From a bacterium (GTDB taxonomy: Bacteria > Bacillota > Bacilli > Lactobacillales > Streptococcaceae): 64,000 bases of DNA. A program made the position numbers and the translations under genes. Positions 19,137-29,639 of the stretch are shown here, piece after piece (position 1 is the stretch's first letter; the number at the start of each line of letters is the position of its first letter). The notes below the pieces were generated by a model. The model did not search any database. It was not told where the DNA came from and was given only the letters and a program-made list of their open reading frames with translations. Where the stretch lies: assembly GCA_905221455.1 (NCBI GenBank), contig CAJNDF010000002.1:186001-250000 (forward strand), written 5' to 3'.

Positions 19137-20780
19137 CATAGATGCAATTTTTTCGGGGTCTGGTGTGACACGGAGGGTCTTTTGTCCTGTGTAGGTGACA
19201 AAGCCGGGTTTTCCGCCAGTTGGTTTGTTGAGTTTCTTGACTTCAATCATATCCACCTGAACCAGATTTGACAGACGCCCTTGAGAGAAGTAGGAGGCCA
19301 GCTCAGCTGCGTCTGTTTTGACTTCATCAGATGGGTCAAGATTGCCTGAGATGACAACGTGGCTTCCAGGAATGTCCTTGGCATGGAACCAAAGTTCTTC
19401 CTTGCGAGCCATTTTAAAGGTCAATTCCTCATTTTGAAGATTGTTTCGTCCAACATAGATGATGGTTTTGCCATCACTGGCCAGATATTGTTCTGGTTTT
19501 TTACGTTTCTGGATTTTCTCGCGTTGTCTTCTGCGGATAAAGCCTGTTTGGATCAATTCTTCACGGATTTCAGCGATTTCTTCTAGTCCAGCTTGGTTGA
19601 GGACGGTCTCGACACTTTCCAGATAGAGAATGGTTGCCTTGGTTTCTTCAATCAGATCAGTCAAGTATTTGACAGCTTCTTTGAGTTTCTGGTAACGTTT
19701 AAAATAGCGTTGGGCATTCTGGCTGGGAGTAAAGGCCTTATCAAGCGCAATGGTGATAGGTTGATTGGTGTAGTAGTTGTCCAAGGTAACCTGATCTTGG
19801 TCATTAGGTACTTGATGAAGGAAGGTTGTCAGTAATTCCCCTTTTTGGCGAAATTCCTCAGCATTGTCTGTCGCTAGTAACTCTTTTTCTTGTTTTTTCA
19901 GCTTATGGCGATTTTTTTGAAGTTCATTTTCAACACGACGAATGAGTTCACTGGCTTGCTGTTTGACGCGGTCGCGTTCAGCCTTGTCCTTATAGTAGGT
20001 GTCCAGCAAATCAGAAAGACTGGTAAAAGGTTCTCCCACCTGATTTGCAAAAGGAATTGGACTGAAAGATGTCTCTGTCAAGCATGGCTTGGTTTCTTGA
20101 CTGAAAAAGTTACGGAAAGTAGATAGTTTATCACTAACCAGAATGTTTTCCAATTCATTTGCCGTATCGCGTCCCAGACCTTGAAAGAGGCTTTGAAGAT
20201 GTTTAGCTGTCGTTTCCTGTGTTTGCAGGATTTCAAAGAGTTTTTCGTCCTTGACCGTGAAAGGGTTGAGCGATTCCGTGCTTGGCGGAGCGATATAGGT
20301 TGAACCAGGCAGCAAGGTGCGGTAGCTATTTTGTGAAAAGCCGACGTGTTTAATGACTTCAAGGATTTTATGACTGCTTTTATCAACCAGTAGAATGTTA
20401 CTGTGTTTACCCATGATTTCGATAATCAAGGTAGCCTGAATATGGTCTCCAATCTCGTTTTTATTGGAAACCGTGATTTCCACAATACGGTCATTTTCCA
20501 CTTGCTCAATCGACTCAATCAGGGCCCCCTGCAAATACTTTCTCAAAACCATGATAAAGGTAGAGGGTTGGGCTGGATTTTCAAAAGTCGTTTGGGTCAG
20601 CTGAATGCGTCCAAAAACTGGATGAGCAGAAAGGAGCAGACGATGGCTTTGGCGATTGCTGCGGATTTGCAAGACCAACTCTTGTTCAAAAGGCTGATTG
20701 ATTTTCTGAATGCGACCGTTAACTAACTCTCTTCGCAATTCCTCAACCATGTGGTGTAAAAAAAATCCGTCAAATGACAT
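19125..20780 (-). CDS. rqcH: RqcH (PavA/FbpA, NFACT family)
   Basis: NFACT protein that, in Bacillus, binds stalled 50S subunits and recruits tRNA-Ala to add alanine tails in ribosome quality control; in pneumococci the same protein is known as PavA, a fibronectin-binding factor. From ATG at 20780 it is 551 residues: NFACT-N (~1-200, MSFDGFFLHHMVEELR...), coiled coil (~265-435), and NFACT-R (~445-540, with LWFHAKDIPGSHV). AAGGAGAG precedes this ATG; the upstream in-frame ATG (20807) is rejected. No signal peptide is visible. Confidence 0.93.
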   Translation of the reverse strand: MSFDGFFLHHMVEELRRELVNGRIQKINQPFEQELVLQIRSNRQSHRLLLSAHPVFGRIQLTQTTFENPAQPSTFIMVLRKYLQGALIESIEQVENDRIVEITVSNKNEIGDHIQATLIIEIMGKHSNILLVDKSSHKILEVIKHVGFSQNSYRTLLPGSTYIAPPSTESLNPFTVKDEKLFEILQTQETTAKHLQSLFQGLGRDTANELENILVSDKLSTFRNFFSQETKPCLTETSFSPIPFANQVGEPFTSLSDLLDTYYKDKAERDRVKQQASELIRRVENELQKNRHKLKKQEKELLATDNAEEFRQKGELLTTFLHQVPNDQDQVTLDNYYTNQPITIALDKAFTPSQNAQRYFKRYQKLKEAVKYLTDLIEETKATILYLESVETVLNQAGLEEIAEIREELIQTGFIRRRQREKIQKRKKPEQYLASDGKTIIYVGRNNLQNEELTFKMARKEELWFHAKDIPGSHVVISGNLDPSDEVKTDAAELASYFSQGRLSNLVQVDMIEVKKLNKPTGGKPGFVTYTGQKTLRVTPDPEKIASMKKS

Positions 20781-20810
20781 CGTTCTCTCCTTGTGATTGT
20801 ATTCCATAGT

Positions 20811-20819
20811 ATTATATCA
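20811..20819 (-). promoter_or_regulatory. Extended -10 promoter of rqcH
   Basis: On the minus strand the sequence reads TGATATAAT, a perfect extended -10, 31 bp before the rqcH start codon. Confidence 0.72.
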
Positions 20820-20846
20820 AAAAGGTAGAATAAAATCATGGAAATG

Positions 20847-20855
20847 TGGTATAAT
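20847..20855 (+). promoter_or_regulatory. Extended -10 promoter of ybeY operon
   Basis: TGGTATAAT is a perfect extended -10, 30 bp before ybeY. It is only about 35 bp from the divergent rqcH -10, so the two promoters overlap upstream. Confidence 0.75.
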
Positions 20856-20884
20856 AAAGCCAAGTAAAGAGAAACGAGAAGCAC

Positions 20885-21382
20885 ATGTATATTGAAATGG
20901 TAGATGAAACTGGTCAAGTTTCAAAAGAAATGTTGCAACAAACCCAAGAAATTTTGGAATTTGCAGCTCAAAAATTAGGCAAAGAAGACAAGGAGATGGC
21001 AGTCACTTTTGTGACCAACGAGCGTAGTCATGAACTCAATCTGGAGTACCGTGACACAGACCGTCCGACAGATGTCATCAGCCTTGAGTATAAGCCAGAG
21101 TTGGAAATTGCCTTTGACGAAGAAGATTTACTTGAAAATCCAGAATTAGCAGAGATGATGTCTGAGTTTGATGCCTATATTGGAGAACTGTTCATCTCTA
21201 TCGATAAGGCTCATGAGCAGGCCGAGGAATATGGCCACAGCTTTGAGCGTGAGATGGGTTTCTTGGCAGTACACGGCTTTTTACATATCAATGGCTATGA
21301 TCACTACACTCCGGAAGAAGAAGCGGAGATGTTCGGTTTACAAGAAGAAATTTTGACAGCGTATGGACTCACAAGACAATAA
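20885..21382 (+). CDS. ybeY: Endoribonuclease YbeY
   Basis: Metal-dependent single-strand endoribonuclease involved in 16S rRNA 3' maturation and 70S quality control. The 165 residues contain the zinc-binding signature [11 protein letters not shown] near residues 128-138. It heads a string of closely packed genes (ybeY, dgkA, era, mutM, coaE, pmrA, rpmG); the ybeY-dgkA-era order is common in Firmicutes. The site upstream of ATG 20885 is weak (CGAGAAG). Confidence 0.94.
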   Translation: MYIEMVDETGQVSKEMLQQTQEILEFAAQKLGKEDKEMAVTFVTNERSHELNLEYRDTDRPTDVISLEYKPELEIAFDEEDLLENPELAEMMSEFDAYIGELFISIDKAHEQAEEYGHSFEREMGFLAVHGFLHINGYDHYTPEEEAEMFGLQEEILTAYGLTRQ

Positions 21383-21758
21383 ACGAAAATGGAAAAATCG
21401 TGACCTGATATCCAGTTTAGAATTTGCGATTACAGGGATTTTTACTGCCATCAAGGAAGAACGCAATATGCGAAAACATGCAGTGACGGCTCTAGTGGTC
21501 ATCCTTGCAGGTTTTATTTTTCAGGTGTCACGAATCGAATGGCTCTTTCTCCTATTGAGCATTTTCTTGGTAGTAGCGTTTGAGATTATCAACTCTGCTA
21601 TTGAAAATGTAGTGGATTTGGCCAGTCACTATCACTTTTCCATGCTGGCTAAAAATGCCAAGGATATGGCGGCTGGTGCGGTATTAGTGGTCTCTCTTTT
21701 CGCAGCCTTAACAGGCGCATTGATTTTTCTCCCACGAATCTGGGACTTAATATTTTAA
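21363..21758 (+). CDS. dgkA: Undecaprenol/diacylglycerol kinase
   Basis: Small integral-membrane kinase; in Gram-positives the substrate is chiefly undecaprenol, recycling the carrier lipid of cell-wall synthesis. The 131 residues have a basic N-terminal stretch and three membrane helices (~40-60, ~62-80, ~105-128) with the catalytic [12 protein letters not shown] and [10 protein letters not shown] motifs. It overlaps the end of ybeY by 20 bp, indicating coupled translation. Confidence 0.92.
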   Translation: MDSQDNKRKWKNRDLISSLEFAITGIFTAIKEERNMRKHAVTALVVILAGFIFQVSRIEWLFLLLSIFLVVAFEIINSAIENVVDLASHYHFSMLAKNAKDMAAGAVLVVSLFAALTGALIFLPRIWDLIF

Positions 21759-21774
21759 ACAGTAAGAGGAAATT

Positions 21775-22674
21775 ATGACTTTTAAATCAGGCTTTGTAGC
21801 CATTTTAGGACGTCCCAATGTCGGGAAGTCAACTTTTTTAAATCACGTTATGGGGCAAAAGATTGCCATCATGAGTGACAAGGCGCAGACAACGCGCAAC
21901 AAAATCATGGGAATTTACACGACTGATAAGGAGCAAATTGTCTTTATCGACACACCAGGGATTCACAAGCCTAAAACAGCTCTTGGAGATTTCATGGTCG
22001 AATCTGCCTATAGCACCCTTCGTGAAGTGGACACCGTTCTTTTCATGGTGCCTGCTGATGAAGCGCGTGGTAAGGGGGACGATATGATTATTGAGCGCCT
22101 CAAGGCTGCCAAGGTCCCTGTCATTTTGGTGGTGAACAAGATTGATAAGGTCCACCCAGACCAGCTTTTGTCTCAGATTGATGATTTCCGAAATCAGATG
22201 GACTTCAAGGAAATTGTTCCTATCTCAGCCCTTCAGGGAAATAATGTGTCTCGTCTAGTGGATATTTTGAGTGAAAATCTGGACGAAGGATTCCAATATT
22301 TCCCATCTGATCAAATCACAGACCATCCAGAACGTTTCTTGGTTTCAGAAATGGTTCGCGAGAAAGTCTTGCACCTAACTCGTGAAGAGATTCCGCACTC
22401 AGTTGCTGTAGTGGTTGACTCTATGAAACGAGACGAAGAAACAGATAAGGTTCACATCCGTGCAACCATCATGGTCGAGCGTGATAGTCAGAAAGGGATT
22501 ATCATCGGTAAAGGTGGTGCTATGCTTAAGAAAATCGGTAGCATGGCTCGTCGTGATATTGAACTCATGCTAGGAGACAAGGTCTTTCTAGAAACCTGGG
22601 TAAAGGTCAAGAAAAACTGGCGTGATAAAAAACTAGATTTGGCTGACTTTGGCTATAATGAAAAAGAATATTAA
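21775..22674 (+). CDS. era: GTPase Era
   Basis: Essential GTPase that binds 16S rRNA and helps assemble the 30S subunit. The 299 residues hold G1 GRPNVGKST (residues ~11-19), G3 DTPGIHKP, G4 NKID, and a C-terminal KH RNA-binding domain (~200-299) with [22 protein letters not shown] precedes ATG 21775. Its neighbours ybeY and dgkA match the usual operon. Confidence 0.97.
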   Translation: MTFKSGFVAILGRPNVGKSTFLNHVMGQKIAIMSDKAQTTRNKIMGIYTTDKEQIVFIDTPGIHKPKTALGDFMVESAYSTLREVDTVLFMVPADEARGKGDDMIIERLKAAKVPVILVVNKIDKVHPDQLLSQIDDFRNQMDFKEIVPISALQGNNVSRLVDILSENLDEGFQYFPSDQITDHPERFLVSEMVREKVLHLTREEIPHSVAVVVDSMKRDEETDKVHIRATIMVERDSQKGIIIGKGGAMLKKIGSMARRDIELMLGDKVFLETWVKVKKNWRDKKLDLADFGYNEKEY

Positions 22675-22678
22675 GTAG

Positions 22679-22707
22679 AGGTGGGCTCATGCCTGCTTCT
22701 TGTTTTT
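22679..22707 (+). terminator. Weak hairpin between era and mutM
   Basis: AGGTGGGC and GCCTGCTT pair over a TCAT loop (three G-U pairs), followed by CTTGTTTTT. Possibly a leaky terminator that lowers expression of the distal genes. Confidence 0.45.
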
Positions 22708-22722
22708 ACAGAAGGAGGACTT

Positions 22723-23547
22723 ATGCCTGAATTACCTGAGGTTGAAACCGTTCGTCGTGGCTTGGAAAAATTGATTCTGGGTAAGAGGATTTCGAGTATA
22801 GAAATTCGTTATCCCAAGATGATTAAGACGGATTTGGACGAGTTTCGAAAGGAAGTGCCTGGTCAGATTATCAAGTCAATGAGACGGCGTGGAAAATATT
22901 TGCTTTTTTACCTGACAGACAAGGTCTTGATTTCCCATCTGCGGATGGAGGGCAAGTATTTTTACTATCCGGACCAGGTTCCTGAACGCAAGCATGCCCA
23001 TGTTTTCTTCCAGTTTGAAGACGGTGGCACGCTTGTTTATGAGGATGTACGCAAGTTTGGGACTATGGAACTCTTGGCTCCTGACCTTTTGGAAGCCTAC
23101 TTTATTTCTAAAAAATTAGGTCCTGAACCAAGGGAGCAAGACTTTGATTTACAGGTCTTTCAAGCTGCCCTAGCTAAGTCTAAAAAGCCTATCAAATCCC
23201 ACCTTCTAGACCAGACTTTGGTAGCTGGACTTGGTAATATCTATGTGGATGAGGTTCTCTGGCGAGCTCGGGTTCATCCAGCTAGACCTTCCCAAACTTT
23301 GACAGCAGAAGAAGCGTCAGCCATTCATGACCAGACCATTGCTGTTTTGGGCCAGGCTGTTGAAAAAGGTGGTTCCACCATTCGGACCTATACCAATGCC
23401 TTTGGGGAAGATGGAACCATGCAGGATTTTCATCAGGTCTATGACAAGGCTGGTCAAGAATGTGTACGCTGTGGTACCATCATTGAGAAAATCCAATTAG
23501 GTGGACGTGGAACACACTTTTGTCCTCAGTGTCAAAGGAGGGACTGA
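22723..23547 (+). CDS. mutM: Formamidopyrimidine-DNA glycosylase
   Basis: Base-excision repair enzyme that removes 8-oxoguanine and formamidopyrimidines and nicks the abasic site. From ATG 22723 (AAGGAGGA upstream) it is 274 residues; the mature N-terminus begins PELPEVE with catalytic Pro and Glu. The zinc finger CVRCG...CPQC is at the C-terminus. An in-frame ATG at 22681 is rejected because it would mask the catalytic proline. coaE starts in the stop codon (TGATG). Confidence 0.96.
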   Translation: MPELPEVETVRRGLEKLILGKRISSIEIRYPKMIKTDLDEFRKEVPGQIIKSMRRRGKYLLFYLTDKVLISHLRMEGKYFYYPDQVPERKHAHVFFQFEDGGTLVYEDVRKFGTMELLAPDLLEAYFISKKLGPEPREQDFDLQVFQAALAKSKKPIKSHLLDQTLVAGLGNIYVDEVLWRARVHPARPSQTLTAEEASAIHDQTIAVLGQAVEKGGSTIRTYTNAFGEDGTMQDFHQVYDKAGQECVRCGTIIEKIQLGGRGTHFCPQCQRRD

Positions 23548-24152
23548 TGGGAAAAATCATAGGAATCACAGGAGGAATTGCCTCTGGTAAGTCAACTGTG
23601 ACAAATTTTCTAAGACAGCAAGGTTTTCAAGTGGTGGATGCCGATGCAGTTGTCCACCAACTACAGCAACCTGGTGGTCGTCTGTTTGAGGCTCTAGTTC
23701 AGCATTTTGGTCAAGAAATTATTCTAGAAAATGGAGAACTTAATCGCCCTCTCCTAGCTAGTCTCATCTTTTCAAATCCTGAAGAACGGGAATGGTCTAG
23801 GATAACTCAGGGGGAGATTATCCGTGAAGAACTGGCTACTTTGAGAGACCAGTTGGTTCAGACAGAAGCTATCTTTTTCATGGATATTCCCCTGCTTTTT
23901 GAACAAGACTACAGCGCTTGGTTTGATGAGACGTGGTTGGTCTATGTGGACCGAGATGTCCAGGTAGAACGTTTAATAAAAAGAGACCAGTTGTCCAAAG
24001 TTGAGGCTGAATCTCGTCTGGCGGCCCAGTGGCCTTTAGAAGAAAAGAAAGATTTGGCCAGCCATGTTCTAGACAACAATGGCAATCAGGACCAGCTTCT
24101 TAATCAAGTGCGTATCCTTCTTGAGGGAGGTAGGCAAGATGACAGAGATTAA
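23547..24152 (+). CDS. coaE: Dephospho-CoA kinase
   Basis: Performs the last step of coenzyme A synthesis, phosphorylating the 3'-OH of dephospho-CoA. The 201 residues start with the P-loop GITGGIASGKST and keep the DADAVVHQL and DIPLLFE segments. ATG 23547 follows AAGGAGG and shares a base with the mutM stop; pmrA overlaps its end by 14 bp. Confidence 0.95.
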   Translation: MGKIIGITGGIASGKSTVTNFLRQQGFQVVDADAVVHQLQQPGGRLFEALVQHFGQEIILENGELNRPLLASLIFSNPEEREWSRITQGEIIREELATLRDQLVQTEAIFFMDIPLLFEQDYSAWFDETWLVYVDRDVQVERLIKRDQLSKVEAESRLAAQWPLEEKKDLASHVLDNNGNQDQLLNQVRILLEGGRQDDRD

Positions 24153-25338
24153 CTGGAAGGATAATCTGCGCATTGCCTGGTTTGGTAATTTTCTGACAGG
24201 AGCCAGTATTTCTTTGGTTGTGCCCTTTATGCCCATCTTTGTGGAAAATCTAGGTGTTGGGAGTGAGCAAGTCGCTTTTTATGCAGGCTTAGCAATTTCT
24301 GTATCAGCTATTTCAGCGGCGCTCTTTTCTCCCATCTGGGGAATCCTTGCTGACAAATACGGACGAAAACCCATGATGATTCGGGCAGGTCTTGCCATGA
24401 CTATCACTATGGGAGGCTTGGCCTTTGTCCCAAATATCTATTGGTTAATCTTTCTTCGCTTACTGAATGGTGTATTTGCAGGATTTGTTCCCAATTCAAC
24501 GGCCCTGATAGCCAGTCAGGTTCCCAAGGAGAAATCAGGCTCTGCCTTAGGTACTCTGTCTACAGGCGTAGTTGCAGGTACTCTAACTGGTCCCTTTATT
24601 GGTGGCTTTATCGCAGAATTATTTGGCATTCGTACAGTTTTCTTACTTGTTGGTAGTTTTCTATTTTTAGCTGCTGTTTTGACTATTTGCTTTATTAAGG
24701 AAGATTTTCAACCAGTAGCCAAGGAAAAGGCCATCCCAACAAAGGAATTGTTTACATCACTTAAATATCCCTATCTTTTGGTCAATCTCTTTCTAACCAG
24801 TTTTGTCATCCAATTTTCAGCCCAATCGATCGGCCCTATTTTGGCTCTTTATGTGCGCGACTTAGGGCAGACAGAGAATCTTCTTTTTGTCTCTGGTTTG
24901 ATTGTGTCCAGTATGGGCTTTTCCAGCATGATGAGTGCAGGAGTTATGGGCAAGCTAGGTGACAAGGTGGGCAATCATCGTCTCTTGGTTGTCGCCCAGT
25001 TTTATTCAGTTATCATCTATCTTCTCTGTGCCAATGCCTCTAGCCCCCTTCAACTAGGACTCTATCGTTTCCTCTTTGGCTTGGGAACTGGTGCCTTGAT
25101 ACCTGGGGTCAATGCCCTACTCAGCAAAATGACTCCCAAAGCCGGCATTTCGAGGGTCTTTGCCTTCAATCAGGTATTCTTTTATCTGGGAGGTGTCGTT
25201 GGTCCCATGGCAGGTTCTGCAGTAGCAGGTCAATTTGGCTACCATGCTGTCTTTTATGCGACAAGCCTTTGTGTTGCCTTTAGTTGTCTCTTTAACCTGC
25301 TTCAATTTCGAACATTATTAAAAGTAAAGGAAATCTAG
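24139..25338 (+). CDS. pmrA: MFS multidrug efflux transporter PmrA
   Basis: Proton-driven efflux pump of the major facilitator superfamily; PmrA of pneumococcus exports fluoroquinolones and dyes. From ATG 24139 (GGGAGG upstream) it has 399 residues and about twelve membrane helices, with the MFS motif [13 protein letters not shown] between helices 2 and 3 and [14 protein letters not shown] in helix 5. It overlaps coaE by 14 bp. Substrate range here is inferred by name only. Confidence 0.9.
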
Positions 25339-25487
25339 TGCGAGTAAAAATTAATCTCAAATGCTCCTCTTGTGGCAGTATCAATTACCTAACCAGTAAA
25401 AATTCAAAAACCCATCCAGACAAGATTGAGGTTTTAAAGTATTGTCCCAAGGAAAGAAAAGTAACCCTACATCTTGAATCTAAGTAG
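25338..25487 (+). CDS. rpmG: 50S ribosomal protein L33 (short gene, GTG start)
   Basis: A 49-residue basic ribosomal protein read as [14 protein letters not shown]...[12 protein letters not shown]. The start is GTG 25338, sharing one base with the pmrA stop (TAGTG), with AAAGGAAA upstream. L33 of the zinc type normally has two CxxC pairs; here the first pair is intact (CSSC) but the second has only one Cys (CPKE). This suggests an intermediate between zinc-binding and zinc-free forms. It sits before secG, a common L33 position. Confidence 0.88.
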
Positions 25488-25493
25488 ATTTTA

Positions 25494-25502
25494 TGGTAAA
25501 AT
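25494..25502 (+). promoter_or_regulatory. Extended -10 promoter of secG
   Basis: TGGTAAAAT matches an extended -10 with one change, 25 bp before the secG ATG. Confidence 0.55.
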
Positions 25503-25526
25503 AATAAGGATTTTAAGGAGTTTGAT

Positions 25527-25760
25527 ATGTATAACCTATTATTAACCATTTTATTAGTATTATCTGTTGTGATTGTGATTGCGATTTTCATGCAACCAAC
25601 CAAAAACCAATCCAGCAATGTATTTGATGCCAGCTCAGGTGATTTGTTTGAACGCAGTAAAGCACGTGGTTTTGAAGCTGTGATGCAGCGTTTGACAGGG
25701 ATTTTAGTCTTTTTCTGGCTAGCCATTGCCTTAGCATTGACGGTATTATCAAGTAGATAA
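25527..25760 (+). CDS. secG: Preprotein translocase subunit SecG
   Basis: Auxiliary subunit of the SecYEG channel. The 77 residues form two membrane helices (~3-22 and ~53-75) separated by a loop containing the conserved MQPTKNQSSN and a GDLFERSKARGFE segment. TTAAGGAG precedes ATG 25527. rnr and smpB downstream form the usual secG-rnr-smpB cluster. Confidence 0.93.
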   Translation: MYNLLLTILLVLSVVIVIAIFMQPTKNQSSNVFDASSGDLFERSKARGFEAVMQRLTGILVFFWLAIALALTVLSSR

Positions 25761-25770
25761 GAAAATAATG

Positions 25771-25796
25771 GGCAGGACTAGGTCTTTGCCTCTTTT
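25771..25796 (+). terminator. Leaky terminator after secG
   Basis: GGCAGGAC (25771-25778) pairs with GTCTTTGCC (25782-25790), with one bulge, then TCTTTTT. It separates secG from rnr. Confidence 0.6.
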
Positions 25797-25861
25797 TATT
25801 TTTAAAGGATGTTTGAGAAGGTTTTACAGTAAAAGAAAATTAAAAAATCTAGAAAGAAAAT

Positions 25862-28216
25862 ATGAAAGATAGAATAAAAGAATATTTACAAGAAAAGGGA
25901 AAGGTGACTGTCAATGACTTGGCTCAAGATTTGGGAAAAGACGGGTCCAAGGATTTTCGTGAGTTGATTAAAACCTTGTCCTTAATGGAAAGAAAGCACC
26001 AGATACGCTTTGAAGAAGATGGTAGTCTGACTTTGGAAGTCAAGAAAAAACATGAGATTACCCTAAAGGGGATTTTTCATGCCCATAAAAATGGCTTTGG
26101 TTTTGTCAGTCTGGAAGGAGAAGAGGACGACCTTTTTGTAGGAAAAAACGATGTCAACTATGCCATTGATGGTGATACCGTTGAGGTCGTGATCAAGAAA
26201 GTCGCTGACCGCAATAAGGGAACAGCAGCAGAAGCCAAAATTATTGATATCCTAGAGCACAGTTTGACAACCGTTGTCGGTCAAATCGTACTGGATCAGG
26301 AAAAACCTAAGTATGCCGGCTACATCCGTTCTAAAAACCAGAAAATCAGCCAACCAATTTATGTTAAGAAACCAGCCCTTAAACTAGAAGGGACGGAAGT
26401 TCTCAAGGTCTTTATCGACAAATACCCAAGCAAGAAACATGATTTCTTTGTGGCGAGTGTCCTCGATGTGGTGGGGCACTCGACGGATGTTGGGATTGAT
26501 GTCCTGGAGGTTTTGGAGTCTATGGACATTGTCTCAGAGTTTCCAGAGGCTGTTGTTAAGGAAGCAGAAAGTGTTCCTGATGCTCCGTCTCAAAAGGATA
26601 TGGAAGGCCGTCTGGATTTGAGAGATGAGATTACCTTTACCATTGACGGTGCGGATGCCAAGGACTTGGACGATGCGGTACATATCAAGGCTCTGAAAAA
26701 TGGAAATCTGGAGCTTGGAGTTCACATCGCAGACGTTTCCTACTATGTGACTGAGGGTTCTGCCCTTGACAAGGAAGCCCTTAACCGCGCGACTTCTGTT
26801 TATGTGACAGACCGTGTGGTCCCAATGCTTCCAGAACGACTGTCAAATGGCATCTGCTCCCTTAATCCTCAAGTTGACCGCCTGACCCAGTCAGCCATTA
26901 TGGAGATTGATAAACATGGTCGTGTAGTCAACTACACCATCACACAAACGGTTATCAAGACTAGCTTCAGGATGACCTACAGTGATGTCAATGATATCCT
27001 AGCTGGAGACAAGGAAAAGAGACAAGAATATCAGAAAATTGTTCCAAGTATTGAACTTATGGCTAAGCTCCATGAAATTTTAGAAAACATGCGTGTGAAA
27101 CGTGGAGCCCTCAATTTCGATACCAATGAAGCCAAGATTTTAGTGGATAAACAAGGTAAGCCTGTTGATATCGTTCTTCGGCAGCGTGGTGTTGCCGAGC
27201 GCATGATTGAGTCCTTTATGTTGATGGCCAATGAAACAGTTGCCGAGCATTTTAGCAAGTTGAACCTACCTTTCATCTATCGAATTCACGAGGAGCCTAA
27301 GGCTGAAAAAGTTCAGAAGTTTATTGATTATGCTTCGAGCTTTGGCTTGCGCATTTATGGGACTGCCAGTGAGATTAGCCAGGAGGCCCTCCAAGACATC
27401 ATGCGTACTGTTGAGGGAGAACCTTATGCGGATGTATTGTCCATGATGCTTCTCCGTTCCATGCAGCAGGCTCGCTATTCGGAGCACAATCACGGTCACT
27501 ATGGTCTAGCGGCTGATTATTACACTCACTTTACTAGCCCGATTCGCCGTTATCCGGACCTCCTTGTTCACCGTATGATTCGGGACTACGGCCGTTCTAA
27601 GGAAATAGCCGAGCATTTTGAGCAAGTGATTCCAGAGATTGCAACCCAGTCTTCCAATCGTGAGCGTCGTGCCATCGAGGCGGAGCGTGAAGTTGAAGCT
27701 ATGAAAAAGGCTGAGTACATGGAAGAATACGTGGGTGAAGAGTATGATGCAGTTGTATCAAGTATCGTTAAATTCGGTCTCTTTGTTGAATTGCCAAACA
27801 CGGTTGAGGGTTTGATTCACATCACTAATTTACCTGAATTTTATCATTTTAATGAGCGTGATTTGACTCTGCGTGGGGAAAAATCGGGTACAACCTTCCG
27901 TGTAGGTCAGCAAATCCGTATCCGAGTTGAAAGAGCTGACAAGATGACGGGGGAAATTGATTTCTCTTACATTCCAAGTGAATTTGATGTGATTGAAAAA
28001 GGCTTGAAACAGTCTAGTCGTAGTGACAGAGGGCGTGGTTCAAGTCGTCGTTCAGATAAGAAGGAAGATAAGAGAAAATCAGGACGCTCAAATGATAAGC
28101 GCAAGCATTCACAAAAAGACAAGAAGAAAAAAGGTAAGAAACCTTTTTACAAGGAAGTAGCTAAGAAAGGAGCCAAGCATGGCAAAGGGCGAGGGAAAGG
28201 TCGTCGCACAAAATAA
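25862..28216 (+). CDS. rnr: Ribonuclease R
   Basis: Processive 3'-to-5' exoribonuclease that degrades structured RNA and, with tmRNA-SmpB, defective mRNAs. The 784 residues contain an N-terminal helix-turn-helix, cold-shock domains (~70-215), the RNB catalytic core (~250-590) with [13 protein letters not shown], an S1 domain (~630-710), and a very basic Lys/Arg/Ser tail of about 70 residues. That tail overlaps the smpB start by 38 bp, so the two partners in trans-translation decay are translationally coupled. Confidence 0.96.
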
Positions 28217-28646
28217 AAAGGCGCGCCACGACTATACAATCGTAGATACGCTAGAGGCAGGAATGGTCCTGACTGGGACTGAAATCAAGAGTGTGCGAGC
28301 TGCTCGAATTAATCTCAAGGATGGCTTTGCCCAAGTGAAAAATGGGGAGGTTTGGTTGAGTAATGTCCATATCGCCCCTTACGAAGAGGGCAATATCTGG
28401 AACCAAGAACCAGAACGCCGTCGCAAACTCCTGCTCCATAAGAAGCAAATTCAAAAATTGGAACAAGAGACCAAAGGGACAGGAATGACGCTGGTTCCCC
28501 TTAAGGTCTATATCAAAGATGGCTATGCCAAGCTCCTTTTAGGCCTAGCTAAAGGGAAGCATGACTACGACAAACGGGAGTCTATCAAACGTCGTGAACA
28601 AAACCGCGATATTGCGCGCGTCATGAAAGCTGTCAACCAGCGATAA
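28179..28646 (+). CDS. smpB: SsrA-binding protein SmpB
   Basis: Binds tmRNA and delivers it to stalled ribosomes. The 155 residues show [25 protein letters not shown] opening, the [10 protein letters not shown] core and a C-terminal basic tail ending in VMKAVNQR, which enters the empty mRNA channel. The start ATG 28179 with AAGGAG lies inside the 3' end of rnr. Confidence 0.97.
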
Positions 28647-28660
28647 AAAGAGGAATGAAA

Positions 28661-29518
28661 ATGGAAAAACTAGTTGCCTATAAACGCATGCCACTGTGGA
28701 CTAAAGAGACCATGCCAGAGGCGGTTCAGCAAAAGCACAATACCAAGGTCGGAACTTGGGGCAAGATTACTGTTGTAAAAGGAGTTCTCAAGTTTATTGA
28801 GTTGACCGAAGAAGGAGAAGTTCTAGCTGAACACCTCTTTGAAGCAGGGGTAGATAATCCAATGGCGCAACCACAAGCCTGGCACCGAGTGGAGGCTGCC
28901 ACAGACGATGTGGAATGGTACTTGGAATTTTATTGTAAACCTGAGGACTATTTCCCTAAGAAATACAATACCAATCCTGTTCATTCAGAGGTTCTAGAGG
29001 CTATGCAAACAGTGAAACCGGGTAAAGCCTTGGATTTGGGTTGTGGTCAGGGTCGTAATTCCCTCTTTTTAGCCCAGCAAGGTTTTGATGTGACGGCTGT
29101 GGATCAAAATGAACTGGCTCTTGAAATCTTGCAAAGCATTGTGGAGCAGGAAGATTTGGATATGCCTGTTGGTCTTTACGATATCAATTCAGCCAGCATT
29201 GGGCAAGCCTATGATTTTATCGTTTCAACAGTTGTTCTCATGTTTCTACAAGCGGACCGCATTCCAGCTATTATCCGAAACATGCAGGAGCACACCACGG
29301 TCGGTGGTTACAATCTTATCGTCTGTGCCATGGATACGGAGGATTATCCTTGCTCGGTTAACTTCCCATTCACTTTTAAAGAAGGGGAATTGGCAGACTA
29401 CTACAAGGACTGGGAATTGGTTAAGTACAATGAAAATCCAGGCCATTTGCACCGTCGCGATGAGAATGGCAATCGCATTCAACTACGTTTCGCGACCATG
29501 CTAGCTAAGAAAATCAAG
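28661..29518 (+). CDS. tehB: TehB-like SAM-dependent methyltransferase
   Basis: Two-domain protein: an N-terminal cupin-like DUF1971 domain (~1-95) and a class I methyltransferase (~100-285) with the SAM motif ALDLGCGQGRNS. The family is linked to tellurite resistance, though the natural substrate is uncertain. I choose ATG 28661 (AGAGG 7 nt upstream; 285-286 residues) over ATG 28655, which is too close to that site. A terminator carried in a 42-bp repeat follows the stop near 29521. Confidence 0.85.
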
Positions 29519-29532
29519 TAAACACACATGAA

Positions 29533-29565
29533 GATTAGGAATTTTCCTGATCTTTTTTCTTTTTT
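29533..29565 (+). terminator. Terminator after tehB
   Basis: GATTAGGAA (29533-29541) pairs with TTCCTGATC (29544-29552), one wobble, followed by a run of T broken by single C residues. Confidence 0.82.
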
Positions 29566-29572
29566 ACGAATA
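29565..29572 (+). promoter_or_regulatory. cin-box upstream of hicA (duplicate of coiA's)
   Basis: A perfect TACGAATA with the preceding T-tract, 68 bp before the hicA start. It is the left copy of the coiA competence promoter, so hicAB could be transcribed by ComX holoenzyme. Function is inferred from sequence identity only. Confidence 0.75.
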
Positions 29573-29587
29573 GATAAGATAGAAGAA

Positions 29588-29616
29588 TTGACAAAAATAC
29601 GCATTATAAGTATAAT
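29588..29616 (+). promoter_or_regulatory. Sigma-A promoter of hicAB
   Basis: A perfect TTGACA (29588-29593) and TATAAT (29611-29616) with a 17-bp spacer, 24 bp before hicA. This is the strongest consensus promoter I see in the window. Confidence 0.88.
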
Positions 29617-29639
29617 TTTAGCTAGAAAGGTGACCATAA

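Larger units (their letters stand above)
29531..29572 (+). repeat. 42-bp direct repeat, left copy (terminator plus cin-box)
   Basis: Identical base for base to 30355-30396. It contains the GATTAGGAA/TTCCTGATC terminator, its T-run, and the TACGAATA box. The two copies flank the hicAB module exactly. Confidence 0.95.
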
